NCBI GenBank assembly: GCA_020845935.1
Contig: JADLEV010000019.1
Coordinates: forward strand, 1 to 50,680
Length of the DNA stretch: 50,680 nt
From: Gammaproteobacteria bacterium
GTDB lineage: Bacteria; Pseudomonadota; Gammaproteobacteria; Ga0077536
Direction: 5' to 3'
Shown: one piece after another, positions 28,352 to 35,747 of the stretch
How positions within the stretch are numbered: position 1 is the stretch's first letter
Layout of the letters: every line of letters begins with the position of its first letter
Notes under the pieces: model-generated
What the model saw: the letters and a program-made list of their open reading frames with translations, nothing else
Databases searched by the model: none
Told to the model about the DNA's origin: nothing
Position numbers and translations under genes: made by a program

Positions 28352-28696
28352 CAAGCGAGAGTATCGGCCGAGGACCCGGAGCGATCATGCCCAAAGCGGG
28401 TGAGCGGTAGTTGGTAGCGGATAAGCGGCAGTTTTGAAGTCGGTGCAGAAGAGAACCGCGCGTCTTGCCTTAGAGGCAGTCTGCCGCCGCTCCGATCCGG
28501 CAAGTCAGCTGCCGATACATCTGATGGCCGTGACGGGTATCTCGAACCCAATTGGCGCTGACGCTTCAGAGGGAGACAGCGCCCCGGCTTATCGGGTCCG
28601 AGCTAAAAAAACCATTAGAGAATTCTTGTAATCATGGACAAGGTCTAAAAGGCGGTGCTAATCTTGCCCACAGTGCAATAGCTGGGATGTAACGCC
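28352..28696. other. Divergent fimU/fur-like intergenic region (345 bp)
   Basis: The gap between the pilus operon and the Fur-family gene holds no convincing gene. It contains inverted repeats: TGCCT/AGGCA around a TTAGA-type centre near 28470, and GGCGCTG (28554-28560) with CAGCGCC (28577-28583). A run AAAAAAA lies at 28614 and earlier bases, and an 8-bp palindrome AGAATTCT at 28619-28626. Promoters for both operons should be here. I see no match to the c-di-GMP riboswitch consensus on the pilus side. Confidence 0.5.
28635..28662 (+). promoter_or_regulatory. Possible promoter of the Fur-family gene
   Basis: TGGACA (28635-28640) and GCTAAT (28657-28662) are spaced by 16 bp and lie 35 bp before the ATG. 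The match to -35 is good and to -10 moderate (4/6). An AT-rich palindrome lies just upstream. Confidence 0.33.
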
Positions 28697-29140
28697 ATGC
28701 CGGAATATTCCAATTCGTCCGAAGTATCTGTACCAGAGATGTTGGCCAGGTTTGGGATTGCGCCGACTTCGCAGCGCTTGCGGATCGGCGAAATCCTGTT
28801 GACCGAGAAGCAGCACTTGTCCGCCGATCAGATCATCGCGAAGTTGCGCGAGGTTGGGGCCTCGGTTTCCAAGGCGACGGTGTACAACACGCTCGGCCTG
28901 TTTGCGCGCCGTGGGCTGGTTCGAGAAATCATTGTTGACCCTACCCGGATTTTCTACGACAGCAACACCGTCGATCACCATCATTTTTACGATGTCGACA
29001 ACGGCGTCCTGCTCGATATCGATACGGAGGGTCTGCGGTTGGCGGGATTGCCGACGCCTCCGGAGGGCACGACGCTGGACGGTGTTGACGTGATCGTCCG
29101 AATCAGGCGCAATCCGGCCGCTCACGCGGCAATCACCTGA
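28697..29140 (+). CDS. Fur-superfamily regulator, Irr-like
   Basis: A 147-residue winged-helix regulator. The DNA-binding domain covers about residues 10-90 (RLRIGEILLTEKQHLSADQI, SKATVYNTLGLFARRGLV) and the metal/dimer domain follows. The protein has no cysteine at all, so it lacks the CxxC zinc sites of Fur, Zur and PerR. It keeps the DHHHFYDVD triple histidine that characterises Irr, the haem- or iron-responsive branch known from alphaproteobacteria. Irr represses or activates iron genes according to haem status. True ligand and targets are unknown. It stands alone, divergent from the pilus operon and followed by a tRNA. Confidence 0.82.
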   Translation: MPEYSNSSEVSVPEMLARFGIAPTSQRLRIGEILLTEKQHLSADQIIAKLREVGASVSKATVYNTLGLFARRGLVREIIVDPTRIFYDSNTVDHHHFYDVDNGVLLDIDTEGLRLAGLPTPPEGTTLDGVDVIVRIRRNPAAHAAIT

Positions 29141-29262
29141 ACAAATATACAATTCGCGAGCGGCGGAACGGTGGCGCTGCCCGGGCTTGCCCGTATAAAA
29201 TGCGCGCCGCTTCCAGTTTCGCAGATCCGCTTCGGCCGCCAGTGCGCGCCGGGGTCCCTCGC

Positions 29263-29338
29263 GCCGGGGTAGCTCAGTTGGTAGAGCAATCGATTCGTAA
29301 TCGATAGGTCGCAGGTTCGACTCCTGTTCCCGGCACCA
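29263..29338 (+). tRNA. tRNA-Thr (anticodon CGT)
   Basis: A 76-nt cloverleaf starting GCCGGGGTAGCTCAG and ending ACCA. Acceptor GCCGGGG pairs with TCCCGGC, the anticodon stem ATCGA/TCGAT closes a TTCGTAA loop, giving anticodon CGT (codon ACG), and the T-loop is TTCGACT. The CCA is encoded. It lies between the Fur-family gene and a GST gene. Confidence 0.96.
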
Positions 29339-29393
29339 TTCCCATCATCCCAAGTCAACAGCGATTTCGCGACAACGAAACAGGAGACTTTCC

Positions 29394-30044
29394 GTGATCA
29401 AGCTCTACGGTGCGGCACTCAGCAACTACTTCAATATCGTCAAACACAATTTGCTGGAAAAAGGAGTTGCCTTCGAAGAGGTGATGGTTCGGCCGAACAA
29501 GGAGCCGGCAACCCTGGCCAAGAGTCCGATGGGCAAGATTCCGTTCATCGAAACGGAACAGGGGTCACTCGCCGAGTCGGCCGCAATCCTCGACTATCTC
29601 GAGGAACGTTTTCCGCAGCCGGCCATGTATCCGAACGATCCGTTCCAGCGCGCCAAGGCACGCGAGCTGATGCGCATGGTGGAGCTGTATATCGCCGGGC
29701 CGTCGCATCGTCACGCGATGGAGGTATTTTTCGGGGCACCGCGATCGCAGTCCGCCTACGCTGAGGTCAAACCTCAAGTGGAACTCGGCGTCCAGGCGCT
29801 GGCGAGGCTGGTGCACTTTGGTCCCTTTGTACAGGGTGCAACGTTTGGCAACGCAGACATCTGCCTGTTCCACAACATCAATTCGGCGCGTGCGATCATG
29901 CTGGCAGTTTATCAATGGGACATCTTGTCCGCCGTGCCGGGGTTGGAGCAGTGTCTGGCGGCCATCGGGGCGCGACCGACGACCAAGACTCTGGTTGCGG
30001 CGATGGAGGCGGCACGTGCGGCGATGCTGGCGCAACAACATTAG
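29394..30044 (+). CDS. Glutathione S-transferase family protein
   Basis: A 216-residue GST with a GTG start preceded by CAGGAG. The N-terminal thioredoxin-like domain (about residues 1-78) shows MGKIPFIE with the cis-Pro that contacts glutathione and AESAAILDYLEE, which binds its gamma-glutamyl part; an all-helical C-terminal domain follows with the GATFGNADICLF motif. It conjugates or isomerises an unknown electrophile. It stands 9 bp before the LigJ-like gene and so is probably in the catabolic transcript, where a GST could handle unstable ring-cleavage products; that is inference. Confidence 0.88.
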   Translation: MIKLYGAALSNYFNIVKHNLLEKGVAFEEVMVRPNKEPATLAKSPMGKIPFIETEQGSLAESAAILDYLEERFPQPAMYPNDPFQRAKARELMRMVELYIAGPSHRHAMEVFFGAPRSQSAYAEVKPQVELGVQALARLVHFGPFVQGATFGNADICLFHNINSARAIMLAVYQWDILSAVPGLEQCLAAIGARPTTKTLVAAMEAARAAMLAQQH

Positions 30045-30053
30045 GCAGCGGCC

Positions 30054-31067
30054 ATGATCATCGATTGCCACGGCCATTACACGACCGCGCCCGAGGCGCT
30101 CGGGCGCTACCGCGAGCAGCAACTGGCGGAATTGAAAAAGGATCCGAAACCGTCCTCCAGCAAGGGATCGCTGATCATCAGTGATGACGAGATCCGCGTC
30201 AGCCTCGAAAACGCCCAACTCAAATTGCAGCGGCAGCGTGGCACGGACCTGACCATCTTTTCGCCGCGGGCGAGTGCGATGGGCCATCACCTCGGCGATG
30301 CCGCGACCAGTCGTTTCTGGACCGAGCACTGCAACGAGCTGATCCATCGCGTCGTGGCCCTTTATCCTGACAACTTCGTCGGTGTCTGCCAATTGCCGCA
30401 GAGTCCCGGCGTACCTCCGGCACAGGACTGTGTCCGGGAACTCGAGCGCTGTGTCAACGAATTCGGTTTCATCGGCTGCAATCTCAACCCGGATCCCTCG
30501 GGCGGGTACTGGACCGATCCGCCGCTCAGCGATCGCTACTGGTATCCGCTCTACGAGAAGATGTGTGAGTTGGACGTGCCAGCGATGATCCACGTGAGTG
30601 CCGCCTGCAATCCCTGTTTCCATACGACCGGGTCACACTATCTCGGCGCCGACACGACGGCGTTCATGCAGATGTTGACTTCGAACCTGTTCCGCGACTT
30701 CCCGTCGCTCCGGTTCATCATTCCGCATGGCGGCGGCGCCGTGCCGTATCACTGGGGCCGCTTCCGCGGCATCGCCCAGGACTTGGGCAAACCACCATTG
30801 ACGGAACTGCTGTTGCAGAACGTGTACTTCGATACCTGCGTCTATCATCAACCGGGCATCGATTTGCTGCTGCAGGTGATTCCGGCGGAGAACATCCTGT
30901 TCGCGTCGGAGATGGTCGGTGCGGTTCGGGGCATCGATCCGGAAACCGGCCATTATTACGACGACACCAAGCGCTACATCGATGGCAACGATGCCCTGAC
31001 CGCGGAGCAACGCCGCTGGATCTTCGAGAGCAATACACGTCGCGTGTTTCCCCGATTGCGCTGCTGA
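30054..31067 (+). CDS. ligJ: 4-oxalomesaconate hydratase-like amidohydrolase (LigJ family)
   Basis: A 337-residue metal-dependent amidohydrolase-fold protein. The N-terminal MIIDCHGHYTTAPEA carries the HxH metal motif, and the NLNPDPSGGYWTDPPLSDRYWY-like region, ELDVPAMIHVS, IPHGGGAVPYHWGRF and ILFASEMVGA follow the LigJ pattern closely. LigJ hydrates 4-oxalomesaconate to 4-carboxy-4-hydroxy-2-oxoadipate in protocatechuate 4,5-cleavage (syringate and vanillate degradation). LigK- and LigU-like genes nearby support that role. A related decarboxylase of the same superfamily is the alternative. Confidence 0.82.
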   Translation: MIIDCHGHYTTAPEALGRYREQQLAELKKDPKPSSSKGSLIISDDEIRVSLENAQLKLQRQRGTDLTIFSPRASAMGHHLGDAATSRFWTEHCNELIHRVVALYPDNFVGVCQLPQSPGVPPAQDCVRELERCVNEFGFIGCNLNPDPSGGYWTDPPLSDRYWYPLYEKMCELDVPAMIHVSAACNPCFHTTGSHYLGADTTAFMQMLTSNLFRDFPSLRFIIPHGGGAVPYHWGRFRGIAQDLGKPPLTELLLQNVYFDTCVYHQPGIDLLLQVIPAENILFASEMVGAVRGIDPETGHYYDDTKRYIDGNDALTAEQRRWIFESNTRRVFPRLRC

Positions 31068-31113
31068 TACACTGAGGCCCGGTTCCGCCGACAACAATTC
31101 TGGAGGCTCTCTC

Positions 31114-32859
31114 ATGCAGAGGTCCTGGGATAAAGACAAGCTCATCCGCGTGAACATGACGGAGCAGACGGTAGCCGTCGAACCGTTCCCGGATGAATGG
31201 AAGTTGCTCGGCGGTCGAGCTTTGTCGGCGAAGATTCTGTTGCGGGATTGCGACCCGACCTGTGACCCGCTGGGTCCGGGAAACGTCCTGACGCTGCTGC
31301 CGGGCGTTCTGTCCGGCACCGCGGCGCCAACCTCCGGCCGGCTGTCGGTCGGCTGCAAGAGTCCTTTGACCGGTGGCATCAAGGAAGCAAGCGCCGGTGG
31401 AGAGCCTGCCCAGGATCTGATGAAGCTTGGCTATCGCGGCATCATCGTCACCGGGCAGCCGGCGGATCGCTCCAAATTGTGGGGGCTCGAAGTCGATGTC
31501 AATGGCGTTCGGTTGATCGCGGCCGATTCCTATCGCGGCATGCTGAACTACGCGATGTGCGCACGCTTGCTCGCCAATTATTCCAGCGATGCCTCGGTCA
31601 TCTCGATCGGCCCGGCCGGAGAAATGCTGTTGTCGGGCGCTTCGGTAGCCTGCACGGATCGAAGCAAGGATCGCCGTCCGGCACGGCATGCGGCACGCGG
31701 CGGGGTCGGCGCGGTGATGGGGTCGAAATGCCTGAAATGGGTGGTGGTCGATGCGGGCAAGGCACCGGTTCGACAGCCAGCCGATCGCCCGGGCTTCGCG
31801 AAGTTCGCCAAGGCATTCAGCAACGACTACCTGACCAAGGGGCGCCACGAGACGTTCAAGTGGGGCACCAGTGCGGTCGTGCCGATCGCCAACATGCTGA
31901 ACACGTTTCCCTACCGAAATCGCACCGAAGGTCAGAATCCGCATTTCGAGAGACTGGACGGTGCCCGCATCCGCGAGTCATTCGCGACCCGAGGCGGTGA
32001 AATGCATGCGTGCATGAATGGCTGCATCGTTCGCTGTTCGAATGTCGTACATGATGCCAGCGGCGATTACCTGACTTCGGCACTGGAGTTTGAAACGCTG
32101 ACACTGCTGGGCTCCTGTTGCGACATCAACCATTGGGAGGATGTCGCGGAACTTGATCGGCTGTGCGACGAACTGGGTGTCGATACGATCGAAACCGGCG
32201 CGGCAATAGCGGTAATGATGGACTCCGGCGGTATTCCCTGGGGCGACGCAGAACGAGTCAAGACATTGCTCCGTGACGATGTTCGGCAGGGGACCGAACT
32301 GGGCCGTTTGATTGGCAATGGAGCGGTCGCCGTGGGCAAGGCGCGCCATCATCCTCGCGTGCCGGTCAGCAAAGGTCAGGCCATCCCGGCCTGGGACCCA
32401 CGTTCGATGAAGGTCGTCGGGGTCACCTATGCGACGAGCGCGCAAGGTGCCGATCACACCGCCGGCCTCATCGTGGATCCGGTGATTTCCGGTCGCGACG
32501 CGGTCATCAAGTCGCAGGAAGTACAGATCGTCAATGCCGCGACGGATTCATCCGGCATGTGCACTTTTCTAGCGGTGTCTCTCGACGAACTGCGCGCGTT
32601 TTACGGGCACTTCTACGGCCATGAGGTCTCGCGCGAAACCGTCGCCGACATGGGCTGGAACTGCCTCGCTGATGAATGGGAATTCAATGAACGCGCGGGT
32701 TTCACCGCGGCTGACGATGTACTGCCGGCCTGCATGGTCGAGGAAGGCATTGGCCCGGAGCATTCGATCAAGTTCGATATCGCACCGGAACTGACGGCCC
32801 TGGCGAAGGTTCGGCAGCAGCACGGCGAAAGCCTGTATCGCGGCGGCGCCGCCGGATAG
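31114..32859 (+). CDS. Aldehyde:ferredoxin oxidoreductase (AOR) family protein
   Basis: A 581-residue homologue of tungsten-pterin oxidoreductases, which oxidise aldehydes to acids with ferredoxin. The N-terminal domain 1 shows LLGGRALSAKILL and GAVMGSKCLKWV (the family's GAVMGSKNLKA). DTIETG (near 357) and AQGADHTAG (near 444) match the pterin and catalytic His regions. Cysteines at about 300, 304 and 308 in CMNGCIVRC and at 483 in DSSGMC correspond to the [4Fe-4S] ligands, but the first spacing is Cx3C rather than the usual Cx2C. No partner ferredoxin subunit or molybdopterin gene is adjacent. It stands 46 bp after ligJ. The substrate is unknown. Confidence 0.85.
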   Translation: MQRSWDKDKLIRVNMTEQTVAVEPFPDEWKLLGGRALSAKILLRDCDPTCDPLGPGNVLTLLPGVLSGTAAPTSGRLSVGCKSPLTGGIKEASAGGEPAQDLMKLGYRGIIVTGQPADRSKLWGLEVDVNGVRLIAADSYRGMLNYAMCARLLANYSSDASVISIGPAGEMLLSGASVACTDRSKDRRPARHAARGGVGAVMGSKCLKWVVVDAGKAPVRQPADRPGFAKFAKAFSNDYLTKGRHETFKWGTSAVVPIANMLNTFPYRNRTEGQNPHFERLDGARIRESFATRGGEMHACMNGCIVRCSNVVHDASGDYLTSALEFETLTLLGSCCDINHWEDVAELDRLCDELGVDTIETGAAIAVMMDSGGIPWGDAERVKTLLRDDVRQGTELGRLIGNGAVAVGKARHHPRVPVSKGQAIPAWDPRSMKVVGVTYATSAQGADHTAGLIVDPVISGRDAVIKSQEVQIVNAATDSSGMCTFLAVSLDELRAFYGHFYGHEVSRETVADMGWNCLADEWEFNERAGFTAADDVLPACMVEEGIGPEHSIKFDIAPELTALAKVRQQHGESLYRGGAAG

Positions 32860-32868
32860 GAAGGTTGG

Positions 32869-32897
32869 CCCCGGTTCGGTCTCGCGCCGAACCGGGG
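32869..32897. terminator. Strong hairpin between convergent AOR and ligK genes
   Basis: CCCCGGTTCGG and CCGAACCGGGG form a perfect 11-bp stem around TCTCGCG, 9 bp past the AOR stop and 8 bp before the ligK stop on the other strand. Its symmetry and position suit a bidirectional terminator, although U-runs are lacking. Confidence 0.62.
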
Positions 32898-32905
32898 GTC
32901 GCGAT

Positions 32906-33598
32906 TCACAGATCGCGTATGTCGTCGAGATAGACCAGGCCAGCCTGCTCCAGCTTCGGCCGCATGTTGTAGATATCGAGCCCCAATTCCCCCGCGGCCA
33001 ATCGCGCTCGTTTTGCTGTTTCGTTTTCTTCCCGCTTGCGTGCCGCCTGTGCGACCGCGACCACGTCACGCCGCGGCACGATAACGACGCCATCGTCGTC
33101 GGCGATCACGACGTCACCCGGATCGACCAGTTGACCCGCGCAGACGATCGGCACATTGACCGCGCCAAGCGTTTCCTTGACCGTGCCCTTGGCGCTGACT
33201 GCACGCGACCAGACCGGGAATCCCATCTCGTGCATCGTCCGGATATCGCGCACGCCGGCGTCGATCACGAGGCCGACGACACCGCGAGCCAATGAAGACT
33301 GCGCCAGCAGATCGCCGAACATGCCATCGGTATTGTCCGCGGTGACCGCGACGACCAGCACATCGCCCGGTTTGACCAGTTCGAGGGCGACATGCAGCAT
33401 CCAGTTGTCGCCCGGCTGCGCCAGCACGGTCGTCGCGCTGCCGACGATGTCTCTGCCGGGGAAGGTCGGCCGCATATACGGTTTGAGCAGCCCGACGCGG
33501 CCTTGCGCCTCGTGTATCGTGGCGACGCCAAGCCCCTTGAGTGCATCGATTTCCGCGGCGCTGGCGCGCGGGAAGTTTCTTACGGCAACAGTTTTCAT
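32906..33598 (-). CDS. ligK: 4-carboxy-4-hydroxy-2-oxoadipate aldolase/oxaloacetate decarboxylase (LigK/RraA family)
   Basis: A 230-residue RraA-like class II pyruvate aldolase, the size of LigK/HMG aldolases. The GDLLAQSSLARGVVGLVIDAGVRD segment has the Gly-Asp and Arg-Asp residues that bind pyruvate and the divalent metal. It would split 4-carboxy-4-hydroxy-2-oxoadipate, the LigJ product, into pyruvate and oxaloacetate. It is transcribed with the LigU-like gene (70 bp between) and against the GST-ligJ-AOR set. A generic RraA-like regulator is less likely in this setting. Confidence 0.87.
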   Translation of the reverse strand: MKTVAVRNFPRASAAEIDALKGLGVATIHEAQGRVGLLKPYMRPTFPGRDIVGSATTVLAQPGDNWMLHVALELVKPGDVLVVAVTADNTDGMFGDLLAQSSLARGVVGLVIDAGVRDIRTMHEMGFPVWSRAVSAKGTVKETLGAVNVPIVCAGQLVDPGDVVIADDDGVVIVPRRDVVAVAQAARKREENETAKRARLAAGELGLDIYNMRPKLEQAGLVYLDDIRDL

Positions 33599-33668
33599 CT
33601 CGCCCCTTTCTTCATTGCGTCATGGATCCAGCCCGATCCATGAAGCTCCCGTGACATGTTGTTGCCCT

Positions 33669-34757
33669 TCACTCCGGCAAGCGTTCCGGCACGTAGACCT
33701 CGCCGCGAAACAGTAATCGTGCCGAACGCAGCAAACCGGCTCCGTTGATGGTCGGGATGCCGTCCGCGCCGGGTGGGCCGAGTGCAATGCGTACATCAAG
33801 CGCGCCGGACGGATGCTCGACGCGCAGCGTCTTGCTGGCACCGGCCGGTATCCGCGTGATTCCGGTCGCGACCGAACCCGGCAACACACACGCGGTCGCA
33901 ACCGAGACGGCGCCGAAGACGCCGATCGTTTCGTGGCAGATATGCGGAATGAAGGTACGTGTGTGGACGTGCCCGCCATCGCGTGCCGGCGCCAGCAGCG
34001 TCATCTTCGGCACCGTGAGCTTCGCGACATCGCCGAGTCGCATGCGCGGGCCGGCCTCGAGGCGAATCGCCTCGAGGCGTTGCTTTAAATCCTTGTTGCC
34101 GTCGAGTTCGGCCGGTGACTCGTAGCCGGTCACACCAAAATCCGCCGCGCGCAGCAACACGACCGGCATGCCGTTGTCGATGCAGGTGGCGAGGATGTCG
34201 TCGAACCGGTCGACCACTGCGCCGGTCGGCAACAGGGCACCGCAGCTCGATCCGGCGACATCGAGAAAATCACAGACGATGGGGGCGCTGGACCCCGGCA
34301 CGCCGTCAAGTGTGCAATCGCCGTCATAACGTACCCGGCCGTTGGGCGTCTGGACGATGAGTCGGCAGAGCTTACCGGTGTTGAGCATGTTGACCGTGAT
34401 CGTCGTCTCATCTCCGGTTGGCATGACCAGCCCGGTCTCAAGGGCGAACGGTCCGACGGCGGCAAGGATGTTGCCGCAGTTCTGCGCGCTGGTGGCGCGG
34501 CGCTCGCCCGGGATGACTTGCAGGAACAGGTAATCGACATCGGCATCGGGGATGGACGCCGGGCCTATCACCGCCACCTTGTTGTTCAGCGGGTGGCCGC
34601 CACCGATGCCGTCCACCTGGATCGCATCGGGACCGCCCATCACCGCGGCGAGCAAGGTGGACAACTGATCCGGATCCTGCGGCAGATCGCGGCGCAGGAA
34701 ATAGGCGCCGCGTGAGGTGCCGCCGCGCATCAACAGACAGGGTATGGCGTGTTGCAT
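33669..34757 (-). CDS. ligU: 4-oxalomesaconate tautomerase-like protein (LigU/GalD, PrpF family)
   Basis: A 362-residue member of the PrpF/DUF453 family with the diaminopimelate-epimerase fold. The N-terminus IPCLLMRGGTSRGAYFL is the family hallmark, with NCGNI near residue 92 as the first catalytic Cys region. GalD and LigU tautomerise or isomerise 4-oxalomesaconate ahead of hydration, and PrpF isomerises 2-methylaconitate. LigJ and LigK beside it favour the aromatic role. It starts only 24 bp from the divergent EamA gene. Confidence 0.82.
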   Translation of the reverse strand: MQHAIPCLLMRGGTSRGAYFLRRDLPQDPDQLSTLLAAVMGGPDAIQVDGIGGGHPLNNKVAVIGPASIPDADVDYLFLQVIPGERRATSAQNCGNILAAVGPFALETGLVMPTGDETTITVNMLNTGKLCRLIVQTPNGRVRYDGDCTLDGVPGSSAPIVCDFLDVAGSSCGALLPTGAVVDRFDDILATCIDNGMPVVLLRAADFGVTGYESPAELDGNKDLKQRLEAIRLEAGPRMRLGDVAKLTVPKMTLLAPARDGGHVHTRTFIPHICHETIGVFGAVSVATACVLPGSVATGITRIPAGASKTLRVEHPSGALDVRIALGPPGADGIPTINGAGLLRSARLLFRGEVYVPERLPE

Positions 34758-34781
34758 GGGTGGCTATGATACCGTGCCCAA

Positions 34782-35747
34782 ATGACTCGGGACATCCAAC
34801 AAACAGCAGCGATTCCGGTCGCCGATCCACTTCCGGAACACACGTTGACGCCAGCGCGCGCGGCCTGGCTGGTGACGCTGGTCATGCTCGTCTGGGCCAG
34901 CAGCAGCGTAGTCGTGCGTGCCGTGTATCAGGAGATTCCGCCGGTCGGTCTGTCGTTCTGGCGCTGGCTGGTCGCCGGGTTGGTTCTGACACCATTCGTC
35001 GTGCGGCGTATCTGGCGCGATCGGGCGCGCCTTTGCCGTGGCGCCGGGCGATTTTTGTTACTCGGGATCTTCATGGTCGGCGGCGGGACCGTGCTGTTCT
35101 ATGCGCTGCAATTCACGACCGCGACCAATGCCTCGCTGGTCAATGCCACACAACCGGCCCTTACCGGCATCGCGGTATGGTTGTTACTCGGCGAGCGACC
35201 GTCGGTCCGACAACTGTTCGGCATCGGTATCGCCACCGGCGGCGTATTGATCACGGTGGCGCAGGGCAATCCCATGGTGCTGCTGTATCTGAGCTTCAAT
35301 CCCGGCGATCTGCTGGTGCTCGGTTCGGTCGCGGTCTACGCCCTGTACGCGGTGTACCTGCCGCGCTGGGCGCACGGCTTCGATCCGTTGACGGTGATCT
35401 TTCTGGTCTGCCTTGCCGGTGTCGCAGCGTTGCTGCCGTGGTATCTCGCCGAAACACTCGGCGGCAAACCGGTGCCGGTTACCCGCGCGACACTGCTTGC
35501 GGTGGGTTATCTCGCGGCCTTTCCTTCGGTGCTTGCGGTGTATCTGTGGAACCGCAGCATCGCGGTACTCGGCGCGAACCGAACCGCGATATTCGCCAAT
35601 CTGTTACCGATCTTTGGGGCGCTGCTCGCGGTCGTGTTTCTGCGTGAGCGGCTGTATCTCTATCACGGTCTCAGTCTGCTGCTGATCCTTGTTGGTATCT
35701 CGCTGGTGGTACGCGGTGCCGGCGAGGTGGTCAGACGCGCTCGATGA
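34782..35747 (+). CDS. EamA/DMT-family transporter
   Basis: A 321-residue inner-membrane protein with about ten helices arranged as two EamA repeats (around residues 28-160 and 175-310). The first repeat begins AAWLVTLVMLVWASSS and the second contains LGSVAVYALYAVYLPRW. Members export or import small metabolites and amino acids; the substrate is not predictable. It is divergent from ligU with a 24-bp gap, and its 3' end overlaps the thiolase gene on the other strand by 17 bp. The hydrophilic N-terminus may be shorter if a later start is used. Confidence 0.88.
   Translation: MTRDIQQTAAIPVADPLPEHTLTPARAAWLVTLVMLVWASSSVVVRAVYQEIPPVGLSFWRWLVAGLVLTPFVVRRIWRDRARLCRGAGRFLLLGIFMVGGGTVLFYALQFTTATNASLVNATQPALTGIAVWLLLGERPSVRQLFGIGIATGGVLITVAQGNPMVLLYLSFNPGDLLVLGSVAVYALYAVYLPRWAHGFDPLTVIFLVCLAGVAALLPWYLAETLGGKPVPVTRATLLAVGYLAAFPSVLAVYLWNRSIAVLGANRTAIFANLLPIFGALLAVVFLRERLYLYHGLSLLLILVGISLVVRGAGEVVRRAR

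Noticed and set aside
28352-28696. c-di-GMP (GEMM) riboswitch upstream of the pilus operon
   Set aside because: The conserved CGCAAAGC and GGTAGC tetraloop-receptor segments are missing on the minus strand.
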